Source: Carex sylvatica (taxonomy: Eukaryota > Streptophyta > Magnoliopsida > Poales > Cyperaceae). Taken from it: 25,604 bases of DNA. The stretch covers positions 1-25,604 of the forward strand of contig CAXKVR010000047.1 in the NCBI GenBank assembly GCA_964058845.1, written 5' to 3'. Below, piece by piece: positions 1 to 10,434 of the stretch. The notes under the pieces are model-generated. The model was not told where the DNA came from and searched no databases. It saw nothing but the letters and a program-made list of their open reading frames with translations. A program made the translations under genes and the position numbers. Position 1 is the stretch's first letter, and the number at the start of each line of letters is the position of its first letter.

Positions 1-116
1 ATTCTAAAATTTTATATCAAAATAATTGCGTGCTAATTTGGGGGTTTACAAGAAAGAGAGAGAAGAGTACTATACTACTATATTATTATTATAGATATAG
101 ATATACTATTATATTA

Positions 117-1051
117 GGGTTTGGGGGTTAATTTTTTATATGCCCTCAAAGATTTCATGAGTTTCTTATTTATCCCTATACTCTTTGTTATATTTAATAT
201 GCCCCTTAACTCTTTTTATATTTTTCTATTTACCCATAGAGTTAATTAATCAATCTATTTTTTCTCATTATACCCTTGCTCTTACTTATAAAGTTTTGTA
301 TGTTTTTATGGGCAGCTTGATTAAACTTGTTGTGCATGAATAAATTTGTAGAAACTTAAATAAACTTGATAATACTCGTTCAGTTGACAATTATTACTTA
401 GATAACATTAAAGTATTCTTAGCAGACCCTTTCTAAAGCCTAATATAACCCACAGCCCGGTTACATTTTTTGTTCGAGCGATAATGGAAGGATGAAGGAA
501 ACAGAGATCTGACAACCTATAAATATCCTATTACCAGCAATTGTAGTGATTCAAAGATTGAATAGCAGATGAAGTTAGATTGCACTGGGATTGTTTTCTG
601 GTACATATAGGTAGATGGGTTTCTGGTAAATAGAGGGAGTCAGTTTTCTGATTTTCATTTCCTGATGAAACTGGTGCTTAGTATTTGTAATGGCCTACGG
701 GCTTCAAATTGCCCAAAAAAATAAGGATCTGAACCAGTTACTAACATTTGTCAACTACGGGCTTCAAGCTATTAACATTTGTGAACTGATTTGCATTATC
801 AAGGTTCTACAAGTTAATTCATACACAAATAGTATATTTAAGTTGTTCGTAAACGCATACAAAATTCTAGAAGTACGAGTAAGGATATAATGGGAAGAAA
901 TAGATCTTAGTAACATTCAAATGTGAGTAGTTAACTCTGTGGGTAAATAGAGAAATATAAAAAGAGTTGAGAAACATATTAAATATAACAAAGAGTGCAA
1001 GGATAAATAAGAAACTCATAAAGTCTTCGAGGGCATATAAAAAATTAACCC
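117..1051. mobile_element. Non-autonomous Mutator-like element with long TIRs
   Basis: A segment of about 130 bp at 117-255 recurs inverted at about 929-1051. Both arms carry the same succession of motifs: a GGGTTAATTTTTTATATGCC start, then TTTCTTATTTATCC, CTCTTTGTTATATTTAATAT, and TACCCA near the inner edge. The pair is flanked by the 9-bp direct repeat ATTATATTA at 108-116 and 1052-1060. Long TIRs with a 9-bp TSD are the hallmark of MULEs. The left end has 8 extra bases (GGGTTTGG) that the right end lacks, so one terminus is altered. The roughly 670-bp interior encodes no transposase. It has a doubled CTACGGGCTTCAA motif (about 694 and 756) and may contain captured host sequence, which I could not identify. 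If the BAHD gene at 3145 continues leftward, this element lies in its intron. Confidence 0.78.
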
Positions 1052-1060
1052 ATTATATTA

Positions 1061-2250
1061 TTATTCCTGCGCCTCAGTTGTTTCACGCAAAGAATATAGA
1101 CCCTCTCCAGTTATAATAATTCATTGCCATTTCCATTAAAATTTTGAACCGTTTATTTGTTATTCGACGGTGAGATATGTTTTAGGATTATGCAATGAGT
1201 TCTTAACTTATACCTGTAGAGGAGCCAAAGTTAAACACTTAAACATATATAGGATTCCGTATCCTTTCAGGTATTGCAGAGGATCATCCTCATTTTACGG
1301 TTGGAGCTTAAATCTCAATCAGTTTGGGATTTGAGTCACTATAGGAGACAGTATTTTGGACTTTGAGATTCGTGCCAAGTTAAAAAGAACCGTCCAAATC
1401 TAGTAATTGTAAAATATTCCATTATCAGGTATTGGAGAGGATATGAATTCTAAACATAGGCGGCTATGACCCATAAATAGTTGCTTAGCCTTTTTATTCA
1501 TAATAATACTATCTATCAATAGTATAAGGTCTTTATTGGCTGAGCACTGTGTTCGTGGGAAGAAAAAAATTCACTCATAATGAATTTTTTTTTTGTTCCA
1601 CACGTACAGTGTTTCGACCATTCAAACTGAATTTAAATTCAAGTTCATTCTCGTTCTTATCTGACAGCCGAACAGACCTTAAAGGAATCTCACGTGGAAA
1701 TATAGGATTACTTTTCAAATCATGCGCTAAATTTAAATTATCTGATGTATTTTACATTATCCTAATTATATGTCAATACAATAATTATATTATACTATAA
1801 TAACTCTATTTTTATGGCTATTAAGAGAAGGGATTTTTTTTTAATATTTTAGCTCAATTATATGTCTATAAAATAGCTCTTGATGCATAAAAATCAAAAC
1901 GATCTAACCTTTATGTGCACTTGGTATATAATATGTGTAAAATACTAAATGTATTGATTTTGGTATTTGTTCAAAGTTTTTAAATTTATTAATTTTATTG
2001 GCACCTAACACAAAAAATTTAGAATTGTACCCTCATAGCTAAAACATGCTTGTGAGAATGTAAAATTTAAATGACCCACAAATTTCCTAGTTAAAGAAGA
2101 TAACATAGTACCAATAGGTTATAATGACACTAATTATTATTATTAGCGCAACAATTTTGTTGCTTTCCTTTAGATCTTTCAAGTTTATCTTTTTATTCAA
2201 CCAGCAACTTGACTTTTTATAACTATTTCATAATGATCTATAGTAACCTA
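1061..2250. other. AT-rich non-coding stretch, no gene seen
   Basis: No coding exon is recognisable on either strand. In particular, no HxxxD or DFGWG-type BAHD second exon is readable on the minus strand. If the BAHD gene is intact, this is intron sequence. The short open frames here have no domain and the base composition of their surroundings. Confidence 0.55.
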
Positions 2251-2317
2251 TATTACTATTACTATTACTATTACTATTACTATTACTATTACTACTACTA
2301 TTATTACTATTATTATA
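2251..2317. repeat. (TATTAC)n microsatellite
   Basis: Eight or so perfect TATTAC hexamers grade into TAC and TAT trinucleotide runs. It is a simple-sequence repeat and probably length-polymorphic. Confidence 0.9.
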
Positions 2318-2740
2318 CAAATATGCTATTTATTTTTTATAAGTATATATATTATGGTAATAAAGCAAAGAGGGTTTGGAGTTGAGATGTTTTAATTATA
2401 TGATTATAATCCCAAGAATGTCAAAATTTTACCTTATTTAAGATATAATAAGCATTAAAATAAGGGTGGAAAATGCAAACAAAAAGAAATTAATGAACAA
2501 TATAGTTGCAGGCGTGCAGGCAAGTACAACCAAACAACACCTATCCAAAATAAATATAATATTAATGCATAGCTGGCGTATTAAACTGTACACTATGAAA
2601 TCCCAATTATAGACATTGAAAGAAGAGAAAGCACTCGTACTATAATAACTATTGCACATGGATATTTATGACAATGTTTGCTAAAAATAAGGAAAAAAAA
2701 TTCAAAGAAGAAGAAGAAGAAGAAAGTATTGTGAACAAAC

Positions 2741-3145
2741 CTGGAGCACCATCATGACACAAGGCGGGTCGGCCGAGTCGATAACCGGCACAAGTTTCTT
2801 TCGCATCTCCGCTGACGGTGCGAAATCCGTGAAATTGTCAAGCGTTGCATCCAATTCCGCCGTGTAAAAATTAACTCCTTCACCCGTGCAGTCGATCTCC
2901 GGTCTTCCGGTCTCTGGGTTCCGACTCAATCGACCAGCCAATGGGTAGAAAGTCACTAGTGCCTTGGCCAAAGCTGCTTTCATAGCCTCAACCGGAAAGA
3001 AATCTTTTACGCCGATCGAAGGGTACACGTAGATTGTCGGAGTGTAGCCTCGAGCCGCGATTACGTCGAGATTGGAAAGCCAGATTTTGTGCTTTGGGGT
3101 TTCCTCTGATGGGGTTACTAAAGTGGATTGTGTTATCTCCACCAT
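2741..3145 (-). CDS. BAHD acyltransferase, HCT-like, exon 1 only (partial gene)
   Basis: This encodes the first 135 residues of a BAHD-family acyltransferase. The nearest resemblance is to shikimate/quinate or other hydroxycinnamoyl-CoA transferases (HCT-like), cytosolic enzymes that move a hydroxycinnamoyl group from CoA to an acceptor. Visible family features are the MVEI start, the W-LSNLD segment (about residues 23-28), the FFPVEAMKAALAKAL helix, the conserved FYPLAGRL motif (about 66-73), and IDCTGEGVNF (about 84-93). After VLQ (codon 135) the minus strand reads CAG|GTTTGTTC, a good phase-0 donor at 2740, where many HCT-type genes have their single intron. The start is the first ATG after a T/A-rich leader. 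Exon 2, with the HxxxD catalytic and DFGWG structural motifs, is absent from 1-2740. Either the intron exceeds 2.7 kb and exon 2 lies to the left, or the gene is truncated. The frame is intact here. The exact acceptor cannot be assigned. Confidence 0.83.
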
Positions 3146-3241
3146 TTTTTTGTTTTGTTTTGTTTATGATGTTCAACTTTTGCTTGGTATGAATAGATGC
3201 TGCTAAATAACGAAGGTGGTATGATGGTCTTGTTGACAGTA

Positions 3242-3250
3242 TATTTATAG
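3242..3250 (-). promoter_or_regulatory. TATA box of the BAHD gene
   Basis: On the minus strand the sequence reads CTATAAATA about 97 bp upstream of the ATG at 3145. That predicts a start site near 3215 and a leader of about 70 nt, A-rich just before the ATG (AAACAAAACAAAACAAAAAA). It supports a real promoter and a genuine 5' end for the gene. Confidence 0.62.
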
Positions 3251-3260
3251 GAGGAGCCAA

Positions 3261-3990
3261 GGAGGATATTTATTTAGGTTCCTAAAAAATATTTATTTAT
3301 AGGAAAACTGTACATATACAGTGGGTAAGATTTGTTTTATAAATCATAAATAAAAAAATAGAATTTTAGGTAACCAATTTGATTGTTTTTTTTTTTTTTT
3401 TTTACAGAAATTATAATTACCGAATAGACTATTCGGTGCAAATTTTTTTTTTTCAGTACTAAATAGACTATTTGACATTGTTATTCAAGTTTTGCGTTAT
3501 AGTTCATGCTGAAAAATTGTGAAACTTTTGGACACTGAGTAGACTATTTGATATCGAAAAAATAAATAATTGGTGCTGAATAATTTATTCGATACTTATG
3601 ATTAAAAAAAAAAACAAATCAATCAAGTTAATTTCTTAAAATTAATTTTTTATTTAGGGTCGTTCGTTTGTCGCGGAATTACATAGGATGAGATTTGATG
3701 GTGGTGGAAATTCACTTTTGAAAAGTGAGAATCCATAAATAGGTGTTTGGTTGTACTATAGATTTAATTGTGAAAAATCTTAATTTATGTAATGTAATTA
3801 TATATATATTAAATAATTAGTCCAATATTATGTTGTAAATTTAATATTTTTATAGGGTCGTAAAAATATTATTGTAAATTGTAACATTTGGCATGTTTAA
3901 TAAATTTCTGATATTATTTTTATTTAAATATAATATTTGTAAAGGTTCAACTTGTAAACATTCAAGCTTAAATAAAAAAAACAGAGGCCA
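3261..3990. other. AT-rich non-coding stretch with three AGACTATT repeats
   Basis: No gene is seen. A motif close to TAGACTATTYGRYAT occurs three times between 3424 and 3555. The first copy sits in a 19-bp near-palindrome, ACCGAATAGACTATTCGGT. From about 3657 a stretch beginning GGGTCGTTCGTTTG resembles a DNA-transposon end, but no matching partner end was found. Confidence 0.45.
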
Positions 3991-4248
3991 ACATGGTGTA
4001 CTTGAAGATCTGAATGCATATCTCTGCATTAACTCAAAAATAATCTTTTGAGTTAATAAATCTCAACCGTTTGATCTTAAACAGAACTAATCTAGTTCTG
4101 CTATTATATAGAACATCTTTAATATTAGTGCAAATTTAATTTATATGAATCTTAAAACATATCAAATGGTCAATATTCATTGACTCAAAAGATTCCCTTT
4201 TGAGTTAACGCAGACGATACGAATTCTGAAGATCTCATTTCACCATGT
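3991..4248. mobile_element. MITE-like element, family 1 copy 1
   Basis: The ends are inverted repeats: ACATGGTG at 3991 pairs with CACCATGT at 4241-4248. The similarity runs inward for about 70 bp through a subterminal palindrome, TTAACTCAAAA...TCTTTTGAGTTAA, present in both arms. There is no coding capacity. A related copy lies at 24927-25134. No clear TSD is seen, so the superfamily is open. Confidence 0.6.
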
Positions 4249-4373
4249 GAAAAGGAGTTAAATATTGTAAATAAAACTGCAAAAGAAAAAAAGGACAAGT
4301 GCAGTCCCAACTCCCAATTGGGGAAGAAAATTAATCCCACAAGTGAAGTTTAAAGCTGCTAGATATATATATA

Positions 4374-4897
4374 TAAAAACCATAAGACGTGCTCGGCTGT
4401 TCAAATTCTGACAGAGCCACTGTACCTTCTGTCCTGTTCGGATTCGTCTCAAATGTAGAAATAGAGGAGAGAAGCGTAAAATAGGCTTTTTGGGAAAGAA
4501 AAATATTTGATCTGACATAGCGATTTTTTCCCCAAAATTTTACAGTCTTGGACATTGGACAGAGAGAGTATTCTCTGTAAAGTTATAGGGAACTTTTAAT
4601 CTGTTTTGTTTATTTTGATCGGACTGATTAGATCAAAAGAGCTCAAATTTTGAGATTTTATTTAGTCCGTCCGATCAAAACGAACTAAACAGATTAAAAA
4701 CTCTGCACAATTCCGCAAAAAATGCATCGTAGAAGATAGCGTTCCGTCTTAGACATTGATAGGGAAATTATAAATGGATATGAGTTGGGAAGAAACGGAC
4801 CCTCCGAACAGATTTGGGAAAAATATTGGAAATTTATTCGATATCCCACCAGTTACTATCAAAATTTGAACAGCCGAACACGCCTTATGGTTTATAA
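4374..4897. mobile_element. TIR element of about 520 bp with nested palindrome
   Basis: The left end (4374-4413) and the inverted right end (4856-4896) share CCATAAGRCGTGYTCGGCTG followed by TTCAAATTYTGAYAG, about 40 bp with few mismatches. The interior holds a second imperfect palindrome at 4591-4702 centred near 4647, whose arms carry TTAATCTGTTTTGTTTATTT and its complement. No transposase is encoded. A TA dinucleotide flanks both possible ends, but the inverted repeat extends beyond it, so the boundary is uncertain. Confidence 0.62.
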
Positions 4898-5139
4898 AAA
4901 AATATTCGTGTGGGTAAGGTGTATATAGTATAAACTGTTGTAAAATGTGAGAGCTTTATGGAGCGAGATAGGAGTAGGAGCAACAGGGATCATCTGTGAC
5001 ATATGCTGGCATGCTAAGTTCTGTGCCGGGTCAACTGATGCCTCATTAAAAGCAATAAAGGATGCAATTATGCTATAAAAGTTGCTAAATAAATAGGCAT
5101 GTAACATGACTGAGGTCATGGTAATTAATATGCATGTTA
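4898..5139. other. Non-coding spacer
   Basis: There are short open frames but no recognisable protein, and I see no structured repeat. Confidence 0.4.
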
Positions 5140-5672
5140 TTTATTAATTCGTATTATGGATTCATATATATAATAGATCCGAACCATTAAATGTGATATG
5201 TGTATACAAATGTATTTAAAGTCTAAAATTTTTATTTTTAAAATCTCTTTATTATTTTTATTTTGAATAGGTAAAAAACCATTACATTGGATTCAAATTT
5301 CAAACAGTTAATCCGAACATATGATCTTCATATTAAAATATACTTGGGATATAAATTTATATTATTAGAACATTTTACTATTTATTAAGTCAGTAAAAAA
5401 CTACTATTCGGAAATGCTCTGGAACTTTTTAAATTAAGTAATTTTTTTTATCTATTTTTAAAGCAATAATAAAAAATATCTGAAAATTGTAAAATTCAGT
5501 CTCCAATTACATTTATATAAACATCATTTTAAAGGGTTCATATCAACTATTGAACATTAAAAATAAAAATTTATAGTATAAATCAATTCGTAATATACAT
5601 ATTGCCATAGCCTCACTCTTGTAGAATTACTGTGCAATCTTTCTATGGACCACACAGTATTAGTCTCAGTAT
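5140..5672 (+). repeat. Ancient duplicated segment, copy A block 1 (foldback-like)
   Basis: This aligns collinearly with 12925-13660. Shared marks, in order, are TCGTATTATG, GAACC(A/G)TTAAATGTGAT, ATAG(A/G)TAAAAAA, TTTTAC near ATTTATTAAG, a GGAA-TT-TTAAATTAAG-like core followed by TTTAAAGCA, and AATATACATAT. Much of it (about 5270-5600) also folds back on itself around 5400-5430. It ends with TCTTTCTATGGACCACA at 5638-5654, which recurs at 14729-14745. Confidence 0.6.
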
Positions 5673-5680
5673 CTAATCAC

Positions 5681-6711
5681 TATAGTGACAAATGAACTAT
5701 TCGGATTTGATTCAGCAGAGTTAAAAATTCATGATTCGGAAATAATTCGGATATAATTCGAGAATAATACGGAATGATGTCAGAAAACTAAATTTCAAAT
5801 CGGAGAAATTTTAACACTTAGATAACAACTTACACATTTTTATATAAAAAAATGAACACAGAAGATCAAATTTATACTTTAAAACCTACTAACTCGATTC
5901 GATCTCTGAGATACCTCAAAATTGCGTGATTTTATGGAAAATCTCAACCGTTTAAAGAGGTTCTGCACGAATCTCAAGGCACACAAAATACTGACCCCAC
6001 ATCACCCCCTGAATAGGCACCGGACACGCCGGTCACGCAAAAGTTGAGATATCACAGAGGATACGCACTGACTAACTCTTGATTCTGTCTAACGTAAAGT
6101 TCATCTTCTATTTTCCAAATTTAGTGGGACGGTTCTCAAACGATCTAAGCCATTAAATTCAGATTCAACTGTTCAGATCTTCATGAATTATGCAATGAAT
6201 TCTCTTCAGATTAGAGAGGATCCCACCAAGTTGAAAAGAGTGGAGCAAACACGTGATGGACATAGGAGTAGGTCCGATGGGACCTAATTTAAGGTTCAAT
6301 TAGCTCTATTACTATATAATTAGCATTAAGTTCTATGAGCACGGATATTGATAAAACTTCATACGGATTTTAAAGTGCACGAATCTTGATGTAATTGGAT
6401 GGGCAGATCACCAATCGAACCAAAGTAGGTCCAATGGGCATCGGACCTACTCCGAAGTGGGCCCAGAAAGATGCAAATCTCTCGTGAATTATCGCGAATA
6501 ACTTTTCCAGATTTCAAAATCACATCTAGACGAACTTTTCCGAATTTATGGCGAATAAAACGTAAAATTAGTAAAATTTGTGAAAAATTCGCAAATAATT
6601 CATTTAGTCCGCGGATGAACGAACGTTTTATTCGCTGATTGATTCGCAGAATGTTTAAATACAAATTAATTGCAAATTTTTTGTGAATAATTCGCGAATC
6701 ATGTTACTATG
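5681..6711. mobile_element. hAT-like non-autonomous insertion in copy A
   Basis: It is flanked by CTAATCAC (5673-5680) and CTAATTAC (6712-6719), an 8-bp direct repeat with one mismatch. The ends are TATAGTGACA and, inverted, CATAGTAACA. Removing 5681-6719 rejoins ...AGTATCTAAT to ...TACCCCATG, which matches the uninterrupted copy B at about 14751-14772. The interior has no transposase. It is rich in ATTCGCGAA-type palindromes (about 6490-6700) and contains a 15-bp inverted repeat GGAGTAGGTCCGATG (6265-6279 and 6438-6452). The superfamily call rests on TSD length and short TIRs only. Confidence 0.55.
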
Positions 6712-6790
6712 CTAATTACCCCATGCTAAAGGATACAGAGAAACAAGGATTGCCAAATTGTCCATGATTTTTTTATTTAACTTTTTACTT
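6712..6790 (+). repeat. Duplicated segment, copy A block 2
   Basis: CCCCATGCTAAAGGATA, then GACAAA-like and ATTGCCAAATTGTCCA sequence, matches copy B at 14763-14825. It ends with ATTTAACTTTTTACTT (6775-6790), which reappears at 8742-8757 across the next insertion. Confidence 0.6.
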
Positions 6791-8741
6791 TTTTTTAATG
6801 AAAAAGTAGGGGTGTAAACATAGCGGATACGGAGTGGATAATGTTGATACCAAATTCGTATTCGTTTTTCAGTGAATGAATACAGATAGTAAATAGATAT
6901 CAAAATCAGGAATCAAATCAATCTTAATCGGATACGAATATGAGTTCGAATACAGATATGAAGCGAATAATTATCAAATAATTTTAAAATATAAATACTA
7001 ATTAACAAAAATTAATAATTTAAATATTTAAGTTGGTAATTTATAAAAGAAAAAAATCTTAATCCGAATTGGTTCAAGAGAGTTTATTGCCACATGGGTT
7101 TGAAAAATCTTAATCAGAATTGGGCTTGAAAATAATCTTAATCTTAATCTTAATCTATTGCCATATGGGTTCAAGAGAGTTTTGTCTCACGTGGCCACAT
7201 GGAGTTTCAGAGAGAGAGAGAGAGAGTAGAGGAATCTAAGGTTATCAGAACTGGATTGGAGTTCGACTTGATAAAATTTTGGATCACTGATTCACTGGTT
7301 AGATCAATAGATCAACTAGTTCAATCGTTATTTTTTTACATGTATATATTTCTGGCATATACATATAATAATAGAAAAAAAAATTCATATAGTAAAATTC
7401 ACACATACATATTAAATAATATAATATAAAAATAAATTTGTGAATTAATCAAAAGTTTCTCCCACAAAAATAATAAAACTACTCAACAAATGACAATGAT
7501 TTTTTTTAAGAGAGAAACATATAGCATTCCAATATTTTAAATTTTTGTACAATAAGTTTACTAAATTATTAAAGATATATAAATTTAGGGATTTCAATAT
7601 CAAATATTGCAAAAATATAAGTATTGTTCAAGTTCAAGTTCTTGAATAAACAAATTGGACTTTCAATTACAAATTTTATAAAAATGTTAGTAATAAGATA
7701 ATAGCAAATATTGTTTCAAAGTGTGTATGTACACATTATCATATATTATGAATAATTGTGGGGCTTATAATTCTTGATTGACTTTGTTATAATATCTAAA
7801 AGAATAGGGTCTTCTATAAAAATTATATTAGATGACAAAAAAACATGCATTTTCTTTTTTTTCTGACATGTGACTAAAAGTCATGCATTTACCTATAGTC
7901 TAGTTTATTACTCTATAGTACATGTGACCTAGTGTTTTTCCTCTTTAGTCTTTATTGACACATTTAAACCGAATCATGGGTTCTTTGGACCACTGGGTCT
8001 GGTTTTTTGATAAAACAAACTGGTTTAATTGAAAAGATCTGGTTTGATTGCACATCCGGTCTTAAGAACAAACCAAATCGGAAACAAGTCCGGTTCCAGT
8101 TTATTTCGGCCGGACCGCCCGGTCCGATTTTAATAACAATGCTATATATTATAGGGAGAATATCATATATACCACTCAAAAACTAATAAATTATATATTT
8201 TTCTCTCCAAATTATATAATTACATATATTTACCGTCCTAAACTATAATGACTCACAAATTTTCCCAATATATTTCCCCAATATAATTGAAGAATATATA
8301 TTATAAGTCTTTGAAGAAGACTTAAAGGCCATCAGTCACGTGAGAGAGCGGAGACAGAGGAGGGATAAGAGAATATTTGAATTTGCAATAGCCGATAAAA
8401 CTTGAATTTCGGTTTTGAATTAATATATGCGGATATTTGCTCTGTTTTTGAATCAAATAAATTATTCGTATTCGAATTCAAACCATTTCGTCTTATATAA
8501 TAAATATCCGTATTCGGATCCAGTAAATATCTGAATTCGTATTCAAATCCTTCCCTACAGTAAATTTTACAGCGGTTTACCCTCGTTACAGTAGCGCATT
8601 TCTCTTTTTCCTATCTGATTACTTTTTTTTGGAGCAGGATCGCGACGTAGGCAGCCCACTATCTTCTTCTCTTCCCCTTTGTTTCCGTTCCTTCTCTTAA
8701 TGAAAGAATTTCTACCCACTACTGAAGCACGGCCTTAGACG
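6791..8741. mobile_element. Composite insertion of 1.95 kb flanked by 16-bp direct repeat
   Basis: ATTTAACTTTTTACTT stands on both sides (6775-6790 and 8742-8757), and copy B lacks this block, so it is inserted DNA. It holds nested or decayed pieces: a hAT-type end TAGGGGTGTAAAC at 6807 followed by GATACGGAT-rich sequence, a doubled AATCTTAATC segment (7053-7210), a (GA)n run at 7208-7226, a GGTCCG-rich segment ending near 8143, and a second GATACGAAT-rich stretch (8395-8560). A 16-bp TSD would suit a LINE, but no poly-A tail or reverse transcriptase is visible. The agent is unknown. Confidence 0.5.
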
Positions 8742-8805
8742 ATTTAACTTTTTACTTAATCTAATACCTAGTACATTTTGTCATTCTCCTCCCCAGCTTG
8801 CTTTT
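8742..8805 (+). repeat. Duplicated segment, copy A block 3
   Basis: AATCTAATACCTAGTACA, TTTTGTCATT and CTCCTCC match copy B at about 14838-14883 in the same order. It ends with CTTGCTTTT, duplicated at 9129-9137. Confidence 0.55.
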
Positions 8806-9128
8806 GAATTCAGTTTCAGTAAAATAACTCAATTTTTAAATTTTAGATCGGGACCATCCGATTTAAATCTGTAACAATTAATTCTCAAGTGCATACATTT
8901 CGAACGACAGATTTGAATCTTAAGACGATTCTGAGCGACGGATTGGAAGAGGATAGTCCCGATCCAAAACCCCAATTTTTGGGTTACTTTAGGGGATCCG
9001 GACCCCTTGCTTTTTTACTTTTTTTTGGAAAGACAACACTGGGCATTTCATTTATGCAACAGCTGATTGTACATGAGATGCATGTGTTTACACAGCGCTT
9101 GCAACAGTAGTAAGAAAGCTCACCACCT
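8806..9128. mobile_element. Small insertion of 323 bp with internal hairpin
   Basis: It is bounded by the 9-bp direct repeat CTTGCTTTT (8797-8805 and 9129-9137) and absent from copy B. Inside, GATCGGGACCATCC at about 8847 is inverted as GGATAGTCCCGATC at about 8951, forming an imperfect hairpin of about 130 bp. The outer ends do not form an obvious TIR, so the hairpin may be a MITE nested in a different insertion. Confidence 0.42.
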
Positions 9129-9225
9129 CTTGCTTTTTTATAACAAAGCTGCTATGTCATGGAGAAAATGTTATGTGCAATCAGTCAACTAGAATTGGAG
9201 AAAATTGTACCATGAACAGTGTTCT
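9129..9225 (+). repeat. Duplicated segment, copy A block 4
   Basis: ATAACAAAGC followed by CATG and GGAGAAAAT matches copy B at about 14896-14930. The following TGGAGAAAATTGTACCATGA resembles 24004-24023, to the right of the large MULE. This suggests that copy B continues on the far side of that insertion. Confidence 0.45.
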
Positions 9226-9843
9226 AAATAGCTGTGCTATAGTTTTTTTGAACTCTAAACGTTATGACGCTATGGCCAATATATAGTTAGCTACTTAGTG
9301 CAATCGTTTATGTTTTTTAACTGTCCCACTATATCGCTATAATAACTATTTAAATCATTGACCATGAATGATATGTTTGGATAGGAAGTGGGGTTAATCA
9401 AAATAACAGGCTAATTCATAATTATAAAATAGCACCAACTAAGGGTGCGTTTGGTTGCTCTGAGAATAAAGTTATTTTCAGAACACTGCCATCGAAACAA
9501 CAGATAGGAAATAAGAATAGCGGAGGATTTGCCCTATTATGCTATTCCGCAAAAATAATGGGTTAGCAGAATTGTCGACCTTCTGAGTTAGCGATATCAA
9601 TTAAAAATTCGAACGGCTCTATTTTTTAATAATATCTCCCAACCGTCTGTCTCTTTCTGCCAACCTCATTTATTTCTTTCTCTCCCAAATGCAACAACAA
9701 CGAAGATGAAGAATCTCACCGCCCTCTTTCCATATCTCCGCATTTGTGAGTAGAGATTGTCGGAATCAACTGCAATACTGTCTTCTCGGTGTAACAAGGA
9801 GATCCATTTTGCTTGTTTTGTTGATTTCGTTAAGGTGTGAAGA

Positions 9844-10434
9844 TAGGGGTGTAAACTGTCAGATACAGATCGGATAGTGGTCTTACTGTATCCGTATCTG
9901 TTATAATTTTTCGGATATAGATACGGATACGGATACAGATACGGATAGTCTCGGATATGAATACGGATCGCATATTAAATGTTACGGATACAGATCGAAT
10001 ATCGGACGGATACATATATTTTTCATAATTAGCTTGTTGGTTACAAAACATCTATTATATTATTAAAATATTAGTCACTAATTATGTCATAGTGATATAT
10101 TATTTATCAAAATATATATATATATATATCTATATACAATTTAATAAACTATTGGTATAATATATAATTTAAGAAATTAATTTAAGAACATATAGCACAT
10201 TTGTTGTGATTTAAAAATGTAAACGGTCGGATACAGATAGTTAAATGTCTTACCGTATCCTTATCCGTTATAAATTTTTAGATACGGATACAAATAGTCT
10301 CGAATACGGATACGGATAGCCTCGAACACGGATACGGATAGTCTCTGATACAGATACAGATCATATAATATAGGTAATTTTTTTGATTCAGATTCGGACG
10401 AAATCGGATACTATCTGATCCGTTTACACCCCTA
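9844..10434. mobile_element. hAT-type MITE with GATACGGATA internal repeats
   Basis: The TIRs are TAGGGGTGTAAAC at 9844-9856 and its complement at 10422-10434. An 8-bp TSD, TGTGAAGA, is perfect at 9836-9843 and 10435-10442. The interior repeats GATACGGATA-like units in both orientations from each end inward. There is no coding capacity. Similar GATACGGAT material occurs at 6807-7000, 8395-8560 and 13676-13745, so relatives are scattered in the window. It is nested inside the Harbinger-like element. Confidence 0.85.

Noticed and set aside
690..890. 66-codon open frame in the small MULE
   Set aside because: No domain, low-complexity hydrophobic composition, and it lies in the interior of a non-autonomous element. 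Most likely chance.
1549..1800. 83-codon open frame
   Set aside because: Phe/Ser-rich translation of AT-rich DNA, with no recognisable motif or promoter.
1..2740. BAHD exon 2 (HxxxD, DFGWG) on the minus strand
   Set aside because: Looked for and not found. No frame in this stretch carries these motifs.
2988..3260. 90-codon minus frame over the BAHD start
   Set aside because: It overlaps the BAHD exon out of frame and includes its leader and TATA box, so it is a shadow.
7241..8143. Element bounded by GGTTATCAGAACTGGATTGG and inverted GGTCCGATTTTAATAACA
   Set aside because: The ends match only weakly (about half the positions) and no TSD is clear. Suggestive of a known plant repeat type but unsupported.
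6807..8556. A single hAT element from TAGGGGTGTAAAC at 6807 to TTCCCTA at about 8550
   Set aside because: The right end does not match the left TIR beyond a few bases and no 8-bp TSD flanks the pair. Treated as parts of a composite insertion.
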